Assembly (NCBI GenBank): GCA_905339275.1
Contig: CAJPFK010000015.1
Location: 1-64,000 of the forward strand
Direction: 5' to 3'
Length of the DNA stretch: 64,000 nucleotides
Source: Methylophilaceae bacterium
Lineage (GTDB): Bacteria; Pseudomonadota; Gammaproteobacteria; Burkholderiales; Methylophilaceae
The position numbers were made by a program, and so were the translations under genes. This document shows positions 44,301 to 52,801 of this stretch, piece by piece. Each line of letters opens with the position of its first letter. Positions within the stretch are counted from its first letter, which is position 1. Below the pieces are notes generated by a model that saw only the letters and a program-made list of their open reading frames with translations, had not been told where the DNA came from and ran no database searches.

Positions 44301-44857
44301 AGGCCATCCAGTTCAAGCCCCAAAGGCTGCAGCACGGCACGGAACGGAGTGCTGCGGTTGCGTTCCTCATAGAGAATGTTGCCGCGCTCGATCAGGATGT
44401 GGTCAATCAGCACGCGTGCGATCGACGAGCTCTCCTCCTGCTTGTCCTCACCGAGCCTGGCAAGCAGGTCGGCCCAGTTGAGCCGGCCATCAGGCGCGAC
44501 ATCCAGCGTCACCTGCGGCGCAGTCAGGCGGATATCCTTGAAACGCCATGCCCAGCGGAATAATCCGCTGGTTTCCATGTTGACATACAACCGCTCGAAA
44601 CTGGCCAACGGCGAACCGTCCGGCCGCGATAGCCGCAGATCGTCCACCCTCAGGATCAGACGCAAGGGATCGAATTTAACGCGTTCGACCTGCAACCGGC
44701 TTGCCAGGCTGTTTTCCGCAAACCAGGGCAGTACCCGCCGGGCCAGCGGATCAACCGCCAGGTAAGCAAAAGCAAGATAGGCTGCCAGCAACCCGGCTGC
44801 AATCCGGAATCGCTTGCCGGCCAGTATGTTCCTGATTTTTGCTTTGACTGCTTTCAT
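41288..44857 (-). CDS. DUF748/AsmA-like giant envelope protein
   Basis: This protein of about 1189 residues has a single N-terminal membrane helix (FRIAAGLLAAYLAFAYLAV). Long repetitive beta-rich periplasmic segments typical of AsmA/DUF748 proteins follow, the family tied to lipid transport between the membranes. Near the C-terminus is an OmpA-like piece (VGFDPGRAELAPQEREKL). The ATG at 44857 gives a normal N-in anchor. Its 3' end overlaps the FAD gene by 65 nt in antisense. Confidence 0.85.
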   Translation of the reverse strand: MKAVKAKIRNILAGKRFRIAAGLLAAYLAFAYLAVDPLARRVLPWFAENSLASRLQVERVKFDPLRLILRVDDLRLSRPDGSPLASFERLYVNMETSGLFRWAWRFKDIRLTAPQVTLDVAPDGRLNWADLLARLGEDKQEESSSIARVLIDHILIERGNILYEERNRSTPFRAVLQPLGLELDGLSTLPQDRGDYAILARLPEQGGSLKWKGDLGLNPLISSGEVQMEGIRLAKLAEIVRTEANPVNVTDGGLATRFNYRFALVKGDTEPFPQVQIENLGLTLDHVAADLASPVSAQSGIVLEQLRLQLPALSFSRQTETELNFRNLELALQQLSLTQQGSTLFSLNEAAVKGVGFDLAGNRLQVEDVLLREGIINTRRSKDGSIDWQQLAGAFSTGRTEPAVESAMEPEEVSAPVNFAVNRVRLEQWQTSHQDEAFLYPLRLAAKEISLGFSVGNPNGAIEIQSLDSQIAGLVLQSALYPQPVASLAGISLKDGNLSLKDSTFNLSEMVFSGLKAQVLQEAGKPLNWQAVLTPLPSGKAADSAGQPVSAPAWKFGVDRLALENAAVHIEDRTTRTPAIFDIQNASMELQHVSQDLAKPLPVKARLQVKQGGAMEAGGKLALFPMKADLQLKLNDLALRAFSPYINQAALLKLDAGVLRLHGKLALDNAKSLKGQFQGGFSIRQLAISEEATGAPFLAWKEVASDTLKFTLAPNRLQLNELRIVQPAGKFIIHEDGTMNVKRILRQQDAETDQPAGPARAEAGNDSFQVGIERVSIDGADLEFADLTLRPQFGTHINSLSGVINGLSSDPATTAQVELDGKVDEFGSARIRGSVQPFQATDFTDLKLAFQNLEMNRLTPYSGKFAGRKIDSGKLSVDLEYKIKQRQLAGENKFVINKLKLGERVESPDAMSLPLDLAIALLEDSDGLIDLDLPISGSLDDPQFSYGKIIWKAVVNVLTKIVTSPFRALGKLLGADSEKMQDVGFDPGRAELAPQEREKLKTIAEAMSKRPSLTLNLVPAFDPVVDKAALQDLATRRDVLEEMGIRLQADEQPGPVDLTNPKAQSAVERLLKSRTGGGGSLRAVDAVKDYFRKSRPEDLPVYTEKLEQLRATVAVSDEELRQLAQSRTTGMRDYLVNSSGLDASRVAVTEAAKVKGDGKQVNLRMELGVRPGAKTAVPPADPAQPLPPP

Positions 44858-45032
44858 GACGGTACAACTATATCGCAAAAGTGCCGGAGGGGCCCAGGCT
44901 GAAGCCCGCAAGGAAAAAGAGCGGCGTGGTTTTCCGCCGCGCCGTTTGCTTTCCTGTGTGACCAAGGTTACCGATGATTTTTATGCCCTGTGTTAGAGTT
45001 TTTCTCACTCAGTCAACCGAAAGGCGCTATCC

Positions 45033-45221
45033 ATGAAAGCAAACATAGGCAGCATCGACCGTATCATCCGCATCCTGGCAGGACTGGCATTGATCGCCTG
45101 GGCGCTGTTTTTTGGCGGCCCGGTGTGGGCCTGGATAGGCTTATTGCCGCTGGTGACCGGGCTGGTGAGTTTTTGCCCGGCTTACTCGATATTCGGCATC
45201 AGCTCCTGCAAAACCAGATAG
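45033..45221 (+). CDS. DUF2892 small membrane protein
   Basis: This 62-residue protein begins with the family motif NIGSIDRIIRILAGLALI and has two hydrophobic helices, ending with FCPAYSIFGISSCKTR. DUF2892 proteins often occur near sulfurtransferases or sulfur-oxidation genes, and it lies 9 nt from convergent soxZ here. Its precise role is unknown. Confidence 0.88.
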   Translation: MKANIGSIDRIIRILAGLALIAWALFFGGPVWAWIGLLPLVTGLVSFCPAYSIFGISSCKTR

Positions 45222-45230
45222 TGCCGTGTG

Positions 45231-45548
45231 TTAAGCCTGGCTGACGGCAATCTCGTGCGTGCCGGTTTCGCCCTTGTTGTCATGCCAGGTGACCGCAACC
45301 TTGTCGCCGGCTTTTGCGTTCCGCAGGTAAAAGGTCAGGTAAGGGTTCTTTGAAACCCCGGTCCCCCATTGCGCCTCCAGCACAGGTGCGCCATTGAGCG
45401 CCGCTGTCACCAGCTGGATGAAATGTGCAGGGATGGTTTCCTCCAGGTCATTCTTGCGCCGGCCGGTTTCCATCGGATGGCTCATCAGCACTTTGACTTC
45501 AGTGATTCCGCCCTTGAGCTGGGCGCGCATTTTGATATCTCTGGCCAC
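45231..45548 (-). CDS. soxZ: SoxZ, thiosulfate-oxidation carrier subunit
   Basis: SoxZ pairs with SoxY to carry sulfur intermediates between the Sox enzymes. The 105-residue protein has the family pattern: MRAQLKGGITEVKVLMSHPMETG, FIQLVTAALNG and VTWHDNKGET. It starts at GTG 45548; the ribosome site AGGAGA overlaps the soxY stop, so the two are coupled. No soxA, soxX, soxB or soxCD is in this window. Confidence 0.92.
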   Translation of the reverse strand: MARDIKMRAQLKGGITEVKVLMSHPMETGRRKNDLEETIPAHFIQLVTAALNGAPVLEAQWGTGVSKNPYLTFYLRNAKAGDKVAVTWHDNKGETGTHEIAVSQA

Positions 45549-45557
45549 ACGACTCTC

Positions 45558-45998
45558 CTAGCAACCGCTGAGGGAAACTTCGACCATTTTACTGGCGCTG
45601 TAATACTGGCTGCCTGCTTTCACAATCACTTGCACCGGCGACGTTTCAGCCATCTTGATGCGTGTCACCACATGCGGCTCCGTGCCTGCGGACAGGATAT
45701 AGTTGGCAATCAGCGGCGTCGGGTTTTTCTCCACCAGGATTGCGATGGCTTCGGTACCCGCAATGCGGCTTCTCACCTCCACCTGCACGACGGCCCCGTT
45801 TTCGGCAAAATCCGGGGCGATGATCTCGATCTCATGGCTCGGTATTTCAGTCGCGATTTCCAGGCCCTTTACGGCCTCCGGGGCGGTAGTCGCCTCAAAT
45901 GCCCGTTTATTCCAGAGCGCCGCCAGGGCATGAAGCGGCAACAGCATGGCCGCGGCGCCGGCACCCAGCACCAGTTGCAAAAAACCTCTGCGCCGCAT
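45558..45998 (-). CDS. soxY: SoxY, sulfur-carrier subunit with a shortened C-terminus
   Basis: SoxY holds the sulfur substrate on a C-terminal cysteine. The 146-residue protein has a Tat signal (RRRGFLQLVLGAGAA) and the SoxY core (SHEIEIIAPDFAENGAVVQVEV). It ends SLSGC, so the cysteine is the last residue, whereas the family normally ends GGCGG. The two final glycines are missing and the stop codon lies inside the soxZ ribosome site. The ATG at 45998 is supported by AGGA 5 nt upstream. Confidence 0.9.
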   Translation of the reverse strand: MRRRGFLQLVLGAGAAAMLLPLHALAALWNKRAFEATTAPEAVKGLEIATEIPSHEIEIIAPDFAENGAVVQVEVRSRIAGTEAIAILVEKNPTPLIANYILSAGTEPHVVTRIKMAETSPVQVIVKAGSQYYSASKMVEVSLSGC

Positions 45999-46006
45999 GA
46001 TCTTCC

Positions 46007-47443
46007 TCAATTGAAAAACCCTTCCTTTTTCGGCTCGAGCGCCATCTGCTTCAACTGGTTCAGGCGCGCCTCGACAATGGATTGCTGGTAAAAATCGCCG
46101 TCCCCGGACTTGGCCGCCAGATCCATCTGTTCCAGCGCGCCCTGCAGATTATAGCGGCGGAAGTAAGCTTCGCCCTGCGCCTGGTGCCTGAGCATGTTCT
46201 TGCCCTGCGCGGTGTAGGCCTGCGACATCAGTTCGTAAAAATACGGGTCATCCGGATAAGCCGGCTGTTTCTCCTGAATAAGCGCCAGCGCCTTGTCCGG
46301 CTGCCTGAGCGCCAGGAAATGCTCGGCATAGCCGTAGATCAGGGCACGATGATTGGGAAACTGGTTCAGCGCCTGGGCATACAGTTTGCCGGCCTGCCCG
46401 GAGTTGCGCTGAGCGACCAGCAAGTTGGCTGCCAGGGTTTCGATATAAGGGTGGCGCGCAGCATTCTTGCGCAGCCATTCCACCTGCTTTGCCGCGCCTT
46501 CCATGTTGTTGTTGCGCATCATGGCCAGACCCAGTCCGTATTGTTCGGCAGCTTCGTTGGTATACCTGCGCTCGCGCAATGTCTCCTGGAAGTAGACCAC
46601 GGCCTGCGAGGCTGAACCGTATCCCGCACGCAATTTTGCCCGCACATACTGAAACTCCTGGCTATCCTGTACCTGACGGTAAGGCATGCTCTCGACGCGG
46701 TTCCTGACATCGGAAATACGCTCGGTGGTCAGCGGGTGGGTGCGCAGGAAAGAAGGCGCGCTGCCATCGACAAAGCGCGAGCTCTTCAGCATGGTATTGA
46801 AAAAATCCGGCATTCCGCGTGTATCGAAACCCGCGTTATCCAGGATCTGCAAGCCCACGCGGTCGGCCTCGCGCTCATGTTCGCGCGTGTAATCAAGCTG
46901 CTTCTGGACAGCCCCGGCTGATGCCGCCGCCATTGCTCCGCTGCCCAGTTGCGGATTGGAACGCGCCGCGAGCAGCGCCAGGCCCAAGCTGGCGATGTTG
47001 AGAATGGTATCCTGCTTCTGCTGGGCCAGCATGCGTGCCAGATGGCGCTGCACGACGTGGCCGATTTCGTGGCCGATCACGCCGGCCAGCTCGGATTCGT
47101 TATTCGCTGCCAGAATCAGGCCCGTGTGCACGCCGATCACGCCGCCGGGCATGGCAAACGCATTGATCGTATTATCCTGCACGACGAAAAAATTGAATTG
47201 CTGGCGCTTCTCCGGCCCGTTGGCCGCCAGCCGGTAGCCCAGGCTCTGGATGTAATCGACGATTTCCGGATCGCTGACCACCTGGTTGCTGCGCATGACG
47301 TCGCGCATGATCTGGTTGGCAATCGCCTGCTCCTGCAACGGCGACAAGACAGTGGCAGACACATCGCCCAGGTCGGGCAGTTCGTTGGCAGATGCTGCCG
47401 GCATCACAAGCACACACAAAAGAATCGTATAAATCAGTTTCAT
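46007..47443 (-). CDS. bepA: M48 metalloprotease, BepA/YfgC family
   Basis: BepA is a periplasmic protease and chaperone that guards outer-membrane assembly, including LptD. The 478-residue protein has a signal peptide, the zinc motif HEIGHVVQRH, a later Glu ligand (EREADRVG) and C-terminal TPR repeats (from about residue 300). It precedes soxY by 8 nt on the same strand, so soxYZ may be read through from it. It diverges from moaC. Confidence 0.9.
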   Translation of the reverse strand: MKLIYTILLCVLVMPAASANELPDLGDVSATVLSPLQEQAIANQIMRDVMRSNQVVSDPEIVDYIQSLGYRLAANGPEKRQQFNFFVVQDNTINAFAMPGGVIGVHTGLILAANNESELAGVIGHEIGHVVQRHLARMLAQQKQDTILNIASLGLALLAARSNPQLGSGAMAAASAGAVQKQLDYTREHEREADRVGLQILDNAGFDTRGMPDFFNTMLKSSRFVDGSAPSFLRTHPLTTERISDVRNRVESMPYRQVQDSQEFQYVRAKLRAGYGSASQAVVYFQETLRERRYTNEAAEQYGLGLAMMRNNNMEGAAKQVEWLRKNAARHPYIETLAANLLVAQRNSGQAGKLYAQALNQFPNHRALIYGYAEHFLALRQPDKALALIQEKQPAYPDDPYFYELMSQAYTAQGKNMLRHQAQGEAYFRRYNLQGALEQMDLAAKSGDGDFYQQSIVEARLNQLKQMALEPKKEGFFN

Positions 47444-47490
47444 CGTTGCTATGATATCGGGATTAATCAATCAGTTCATTCTGAATAGGC

Positions 47491-47970
47491 ATGAAACAGT
47501 TCACACATTTTGATGGAGACGGCCAGGCGCATATGGTTGATGTCGGCGAAAAAGCCGAAACGCGGCGTATTGCCAAGGCGGTTGGCAGCATACACATGCA
47601 GCCGGAAACACTGCAACTGATTATCAGCGGCAATGCCAAAAAGGGCGACGTGCTTGGCATTGCCCGCATTGCCGCGATACAGGGCTCGAAACGCACTTCA
47701 GAGCTGATTCCGCTCTGCCACCCCATCAGCCTGACCAGAGTCAGCGTCGAATTCGAGATCGATCAGGAAAAAAGCACCATACACTGTACCGTGACTGCGG
47801 AAACCGTCGGGCGCACCGGTGTCGAGATGGAAGCCCTCACCGCAACCAGCGTTGCGCTATTGACCATCTATGACATGTGCAAGGCAGTAGATCGCGGCAT
47901 GGTGCTGAGCGATATCCGCCTGCTGGAAAAACAGGGCGGCAAATCAGGCCACTGGAAAATGGAAAAATAG
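47491..47970 (+). CDS. moaC: Cyclic pyranopterin monophosphate synthase MoaC
   Basis: MoaC makes cyclic pyranopterin monophosphate, an early step in molybdenum cofactor synthesis. The 159-residue protein has the family motifs [40 protein letters not shown] and [28 protein letters not shown]. Length and start are normal. No other moa gene is adjacent. Confidence 0.95.
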   Translation: MKQFTHFDGDGQAHMVDVGEKAETRRIAKAVGSIHMQPETLQLIISGNAKKGDVLGIARIAAIQGSKRTSELIPLCHPISLTRVSVEFEIDQEKSTIHCTVTAETVGRTGVEMEALTATSVALLTIYDMCKAVDRGMVLSDIRLLEKQGGKSGHWKMEK

Positions 47971-48319
47971 CATCGATATATATTCGATCAACGGCCTGTC
48001 ATGCGTCACGCGCTGAAAACCGGAAGCCGGCCTGCTGATCGTCATTTGGCCTTTTCTTTATGATGTTTGGTCCCTGCTTGATGCGCAGGCCAATCAAGCG
48101 ATATCGCCGGTTCATGCTTGCCGTTAAAACCATACGGATCCCGCTTTCCATCGGCAGCCTATCAAAAATTGCGGCCGGATAATTCGCACGGGTACGTAAA
48201 AGGCTCATCGGCCATGATTAAACATTCGTCCTGATGCGTTTGCGCATGCAGCCATGGTAATGTTGCAGATAGAGAACGTCCCGGCGACATGTGTGAGCAA
48301 CGCAAATGAAGGGAGGAAT
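47971..48319 (+). other. Intergenic region between moaC and a phosphoribosyltransferase
   Basis: The 349-nt gap contains no supported gene. It has a 5-bp hairpin (ATGCG and CGCAT around TTTG, near 48233-48246). The 9-mer TTCGCACGG at 48183-48191 also occurs, in the same orientation to its gene and at a similar distance, upstream of the memo homologue. The promoter of the phosphoribosyltransferase pair should lie here. Confidence 0.45.
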
Positions 48320-48886
48320 ATGGAAGTTCCGATCATCGGCAACAGAACCTGTCTTTATCAAACGCCCCAGTTGAATGCGGTGCTGGACAGCATGGCCTGG
48401 CAGGCGGCGGGATTCCTCAATGCAAAACAGCGCATCATGATCGTCGGCATACTGCGTCGCGGTGCGCCGCTGGCGGAAATGCTGCATCAGCGCCTGCTGC
48501 GCCGGTTCGATCTGCCCGATATCACCCTGATGAATCTGAAGGTGAAACGCTATGCGGACGACCTGACCCTGCTGTACCCTGAAACCAGACTGACGGAGAA
48601 CCCCGATCAGGCCGATCTCGATTTGACCGGCACCACCGTCCTCGTCGTGGATGACGTCATGTACCACGGTCATTCCATGCTGCGCACGGTGGAATACCTG
48701 GCCCGGAAACAGGCGGCCGAAATCCGTACCGTGGTGCTGGTGGATCGCGGCGCGAACAAGCTGCCGGTACGCATGGACATCACCGGGGTACGCCTTGATG
48801 TAGCGCCCAGCGACATCATCGAATGCAATGTGCCGCCGTATGAAAACGAGTTCAAGATCGACCTGCTGCAACCGGGAATCAATTGA
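48320..48886 (+). CDS. Phosphoribosyltransferase (PyrR-like)
   Basis: This 188-residue type I PRTase has the flexible-loop and PRPP-binding signature TVLVVDDVMYHGHSML and an early GILRRGAPLAEML. The PRPP loop has His in place of the usual Thr (YHG for YTG). The ATG at 48320 lies just after GGGAGGA, a very strong ribosome site. It is followed by a second PRTase. Substrate unknown. Confidence 0.85.
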   Translation: MEVPIIGNRTCLYQTPQLNAVLDSMAWQAAGFLNAKQRIMIVGILRRGAPLAEMLHQRLLRRFDLPDITLMNLKVKRYADDLTLLYPETRLTENPDQADLDLTGTTVLVVDDVMYHGHSMLRTVEYLARKQAAEIRTVVLVDRGANKLPVRMDITGVRLDVAPSDIIECNVPPYENEFKIDLLQPGIN

Positions 48887-48909
48887 ACCAGCTCGAGCGA
48901 GGTGAAGCC

Positions 48910-49533
48910 ATGTTCCACGACCGTAACGAAGCGGCACGCAGGCTAGCCGGGAAACTCGAGGCCTACAAAGGCAGGCAGCCACTGGTGCTGGCCATTCCCC
49001 GTGGCGCCGTACCCATGGCAAAAATCATCGCGGATGAACTGGGCGGCAGCTACGACGTGGTACTGGTACGCAAGCTGCGCGCGCCGCTATACCCGGAACT
49101 GGCGATCGGTTCGGTCGACGAAAGCGGCTGGACCTATATCGCCGATCATGCCGCCTCAACCGGGGCCGACAGCGCCTATATCGAAGCCGAAAAACAGCAG
49201 CAACTGGCGGTCATCAGGCAGCGTCGTGCGCAGTACACGCCGATCAGGGCGCCGGAAGACCCGGCCGGCCGCATCCTCATCGTCGTCGATGACGGGCTCG
49301 CTACCGGCGCCACCATGATTTCCGCACTGCATGGGCTGCGCAACAGGAATCCGGCCCGGCTGATCTGCGCAATACCCGTTTCGCCGCCAGACACGCTGCA
49401 GAAGGTCGCCGCACTGGCAGATGAAGTGGTTTGTCTCGAAGCGCCTGAGAATTTCAGGGCGGTCGGGCAGTTTTACGCACACTTCCCGCAGGTGGAAGAC
49501 GAAGAAGTCATGCAAATCCTGCAGGGTTCATGA
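48910..49533 (+). CDS. Phosphoribosyltransferase (COG1926 type)
   Basis: This 207-residue PRTase has the PRPP motif RILIVVDDGLATGATMISAL and the N-terminal PLVLAIPRGAVPMAKIIADEL. The ATG at 48910 follows GAGGTGA. COG1926 PRTases often lie next to or fused with the kind of alpha/beta hydrolase that converges here. The substrate is unknown. Confidence 0.87.
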   Translation: MFHDRNEAARRLAGKLEAYKGRQPLVLAIPRGAVPMAKIIADELGGSYDVVLVRKLRAPLYPELAIGSVDESGWTYIADHAASTGADSAYIEAEKQQQLAVIRQRRAQYTPIRAPEDPAGRILIVVDDGLATGATMISALHGLRNRNPARLICAIPVSPPDTLQKVAALADEVVCLEAPENFRAVGQFYAHFPQVEDEEVMQILQGS

Positions 49534-49535
49534 CG

Positions 49536-50201
49536 TTATCCGTTGGGCCCGGCTGACTTCCCGAGATATTGACTGAACCAGAGCGCAGCCTGCCGTGCCA
49601 CCTCCTCCAGCGTTCCCGGCTCATCGAACAGGTGCGTGGCACCCGGCACGATCACCAATGCCTTCCGGCACCGTAATTGCTCATATGCCGCCTGGTTCAA
49701 CTCGATGACAACATCATCATACCCACCCACCAGCAGCAAAACAGGGCATTTAATCCGCTGCAAATCATGCGCGCCCGCCAGATCGGGACGGCCACCGCGG
49801 GAAACCGCCGCACCGATTCCGTCGCCGCCGGCTGCGGCCGCCTGCAACGCAGCGGCAGCTCCCGTGCTTGCGCCGAAATAGCCGATGGGCAGGCCCTGCA
49901 GATCCGGCTGGTCTTTTATCCAGCTCGTGGCAGCCAGCAAGCGCTGCGTCAGCAACGGAATATCAAAGCGGGCCTGATAATCCATATCCTCTTCCGGCGT
50001 CAGCAGATCCATCAGCAAGGTGCCGATGCCTGTATCCCGCAGCACCTGCGCAACATAATTGTTGCGCGGGCTGTGCCGGCTGCTGCCGCTGCCGTGCGCA
50101 AACAGGACCAGTCCTTGCGCATCCGCAGGGAATGCCAGCATGCCTTCGATATGGGCATGACCTGCCGGAATCCGGACCAGTTTTTGCAAAGCGGCTGACA
50201 T
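49536..50201 (-). CDS. Alpha/beta hydrolase (dienelactone-hydrolase-like)
   Basis: This 221-residue hydrolase has the nucleophile elbow (GYFGASTGAAAALQA, Ser in GAST), an oxyanion segment (LFAHGSGSSRHSPRN), and late Asp (YDDVVIELN) and His (ATHLFDE) of the triad. The ATG at 50201 follows AAGGA. It is just 14 nt downstream of the radical SAM gene, in the same operon. Confidence 0.88.
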   Translation of the reverse strand: MSAALQKLVRIPAGHAHIEGMLAFPADAQGLVLFAHGSGSSRHSPRNNYVAQVLRDTGIGTLLMDLLTPEEDMDYQARFDIPLLTQRLLAATSWIKDQPDLQGLPIGYFGASTGAAAALQAAAAGGDGIGAAVSRGGRPDLAGAHDLQRIKCPVLLLVGGYDDVVIELNQAAYEQLRCRKALVIVPGATHLFDEPGTLEEVARQAALWFSQYLGKSAGPNG

Positions 50202-50215
50202 CGGCAATCCTTGTT

Positions 50216-51301
50216 TCAAGCGTACTCTTTGATGGCGATCGGAATGCGCTTGCGGCCAAAATTGCCCGCGCGCTTATCGAACCGTCCGGCGATAGCCGCA
50301 TCGCAGACCGGGCAATGACCGGCCTCCGTCAGGTGATACTGCCCGATGTCGTACCAGTCGCGCAAAATAAGCGGGGTCCGGCAGCCGGAGCAGAAGGTGG
50401 TATCGCCTTCCTGGTTGTGTATGTTGCCGGTGTAGACATACTGCAAGCCTTCGCGCAATGCGAGATCGCGGGCGCGTATCAGAGTGGCTGGCGGCGTGGC
50501 CGGGACCCCCGGCATCTTGTAATCGGGATGAAACGCCGAAAAATGCAGCGGCACATCAGGCCCGAGTTCATGCCTGATCCACCGGCACATGGCCGTCAAT
50601 TCCTCATCGGAATCATTCTGCCCCGGGATCAACAAGGTGGTGATTTCCAGCCAGACCCCGGTTTCATGCCTGATATAGCGCAGGGTATCCAGCACCGGCT
50701 GCAGATGCGAGCCTGTCAGCTTGACGTAGAAATCGTCCGTGAACGCCTTGAGGTCGACATTCGCCGCATCCATTTTCGCGTAGAAATCGCGTCTTGCCGC
50801 ATCATGCATATAGCCCGCAGTCACGGCCACGGTCTTAATGCCGCGCGCATGGCAGGCGTCGGCCACGTCCATGGCATATTCGGCAAAGATGACCGGATCG
50901 TTATAGGTAAAAGCCACGCTCCGGCAGCCGGACTGTTCCGCGGCGATGGCGATGGCTTCGGGCGCAGCCTGATCCATCAGCCGGTCCATGTCCCTGGACT
51001 TGCTGATATCCCAGTTCTGGCAGAACTTGCAGGCCAGGTTGCAGCCGGCCGTACCGAAGGACAGCACGCTGCTGCCGGGATAGAAATGATTGAGCGGCTT
51101 TTTCTCGATCGGGTCTATGCAGAAACCGGAAGAACGGCCGTAGGTGGTCAGCAGCATTTCGTCGCCTTCGCGCATGCGCACGAAGCAGGCACCGCGCTGG
51201 CCTTCATGCAGCTTGCAGTCGCGCGGGCAAAGATCGCACTGCATGCGGCCGTCTTCCAGCATGTGCCAGTAGCGCGCTTTGTATCGAGCGTTTTCAATCA
51301 T
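50216..51301 (-). CDS. amrS: AmmeMemoRadiSam system radical SAM enzyme
   Basis: This 361-residue radical SAM enzyme resembles a pyruvate-formate-lyase activator. It has the cluster motif CNLACKFC and extra cysteine groups (CDLCPRDCKLHEGQRGAC near the N-terminus and CSGC, CPVC near the C-terminus) that could bind metal. The reaction is unknown. Its start overlaps the AMMECR1 gene by four bases (ATGA). Confidence 0.92.
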   Translation of the reverse strand: MIENARYKARYWHMLEDGRMQCDLCPRDCKLHEGQRGACFVRMREGDEMLLTTYGRSSGFCIDPIEKKPLNHFYPGSSVLSFGTAGCNLACKFCQNWDISKSRDMDRLMDQAAPEAIAIAAEQSGCRSVAFTYNDPVIFAEYAMDVADACHARGIKTVAVTAGYMHDAARRDFYAKMDAANVDLKAFTDDFYVKLTGSHLQPVLDTLRYIRHETGVWLEITTLLIPGQNDSDEELTAMCRWIRHELGPDVPLHFSAFHPDYKMPGVPATPPATLIRARDLALREGLQYVYTGNIHNQEGDTTFCSGCRTPLILRDWYDIGQYHLTEAGHCPVCDAAIAGRFDKRAGNFGRKRIPIAIKEYA

Positions 51302-51948
51302 GATACCGCTGCCTCGGAGCCGGATGCCGCCTGCCGGCCGGATTCGCTTTCCCTGAATTTTTGCACCGTGTAACGGTAAAGCCTGATCTCCTCATGCCAG
51401 AAAGCGGTGGGCAACCCGGCCTTCTGCTTGAGGCGCGCCATGAAGCCATGCACTTCCGGCAATTGCTCCCACACCTGCGGCAAAAAGGTGCTTCGATGGA
51501 CGCCGAATTCGAGTACCACGCCATCCAGGCCGGCACGCAGTTGCGCCAGAGCATGCTGCTCGTCACGAAACTGCAATGGCTGCATGGTAGACAACAGGGA
51601 GACCTCTATTCCGGTCTCGTCCAATTCATCCGCCTGCAATGGCGAAAACCTGGGGTCGTGAAAAGCGGCCGCATAGGCGTTGGCCTTGATGTCCTGCAAC
51701 AGCGGCCGATGCGCCTGCAGCGAACCGATGCAACCGCGCAACTGCAGGTTCTGCGTCAGCGTAACGAATGTCGCACCCGCTTCCTGCAGCCATGGCAGAT
51801 GCTCCTCAACGGCAACCCCGGGCTTGCCCAGGGCTTTTGCAATAACGTCGCGGGCAAGCGGGATCAGCACCTGCCCCGGATTGTCCGGCTGGGCATGGTT
51901 TTCCTGCTGCTCCTGGAGCCGGGCATGAAATCGGGATAGCGCCGGCAT
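51298..51948 (-). CDS. amrA: AmmeMemoRadiSam system protein A (AMMECR1)
   Basis: This 216-residue protein has the AMMECR1 core: ATFVTLTQNLQLRGCIGSLQAHRPL, then AFHDPRFSPLQADELDETGIEVSLLS. The Leu-Arg-Gly-Cys-Ile-Gly motif is intact. Biochemical activity is unknown. It starts one base after the memo stop and overlaps amrS, so the three are tightly coupled. The start ATG is 51948. Confidence 0.92.
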   Translation of the reverse strand: MPALSRFHARLQEQQENHAQPDNPGQVLIPLARDVIAKALGKPGVAVEEHLPWLQEAGATFVTLTQNLQLRGCIGSLQAHRPLLQDIKANAYAAAFHDPRFSPLQADELDETGIEVSLLSTMQPLQFRDEQHALAQLRAGLDGVVLEFGVHRSTFLPQVWEQLPEVHGFMARLKQKAGLPTAFWHEEIRLYRYTVQKFRESESGRQAASGSEAAVS

Positions 51949-51949
51949 C

Positions 51950-52756
51950 TCAGGCCCTTCCTGTCCGTTCGGTAAAGAGAAATGAAGCATAACCCACCAC
52001 GCGATCTTTATCGCCAGCGGTATCCCCGGAGTTGCACATATCCACCAGCCGCGGCTCCAGATGATGCTCCCTGGCAGCGAAAATCAGGCCGTTGACCACC
52101 ATGCCGCCGCAGGCCTGCTGGTGTGTCAGCGTATCCTGCAGCTTGAGGATCTTGTCCACCGCCAACTGGTCCGCCTGCCGCGCCTGTGCGTAGCTCAGGT
52201 AATGGGAAAGATCGGAACTGACGACAATCAAGGTCTCTTCGCCGCCCCACAGGACATCGAGCACTTCAGCAACCTCTGCAGGGCTTGCGTCACCGACCAC
52301 CAGAGGCACCAGCCTGAAATCATCCAGCACTGATTGCAGAAACGGCAACTGCACCTCAAGAGAATGCTCCTGATCATGGGCAGCAGCACTGACGACTACC
52401 TGCCGCAGCCCTCGCAACCTGGCCATCGCCTGTTTATCCAGCTCGACCATGCCAAGCGGCGTCGCAAAACTATCGGCATCCGGCAGCGCCAGACCGCGCA
52501 CGTATACGCGATGCGCCGGGCCGAGCAATACCACGCGTTTGATGGTATTACGCGCCGGCATCAGTCCGGCGTAGACCTTTGCCGCCGTCTGGCCGGAATA
52601 GACATAGCCCGCATGCGGCACTACGATCGCCTTGGGGATAACCGGCGCTGCATCGGCTGGCGCAGCACGCAATAATGCCTGGACATGGCCGGCCAGCATC
52701 CTGCTATCCCCAGGATAGAAAGCACCCGCCACAGCGGCATGACGAATTGTCTGCAT
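51950..52756 (-). CDS. amrB: AmmeMemoRadiSam system protein B (Memo family)
   Basis: This 268-residue protein belongs to the Memo family, structurally related to extradiol dioxygenases. It has AGAFYPGD near the start, then PHAGYVYSGQTA with the conserved His, VLLGPAHRVYVRG and SSDLSHYL. The ATG at 52756 follows GGAGG at 5 nt. It heads the three-gene system. Confidence 0.93.
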   Translation of the reverse strand: MQTIRHAAVAGAFYPGDSRMLAGHVQALLRAAPADAAPVIPKAIVVPHAGYVYSGQTAAKVYAGLMPARNTIKRVVLLGPAHRVYVRGLALPDADSFATPLGMVELDKQAMARLRGLRQVVVSAAAHDQEHSLEVQLPFLQSVLDDFRLVPLVVGDASPAEVAEVLDVLWGGEETLIVVSSDLSHYLSYAQARQADQLAVDKILKLQDTLTHQQACGGMVVNGLIFAAREHHLEPRLVDMCNSGDTAGDKDRVVGYASFLFTERTGRA

Positions 52757-52801
52757 CCAGACCTCCAATCAAATTTCAGTGTGCTAAAACTATAGTCACT
52801 G

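Noticed and set aside
45369-46091. Long plus-strand frame over soxYZ
   Set aside because: It is antisense to two clear genes and has no recognisable product.
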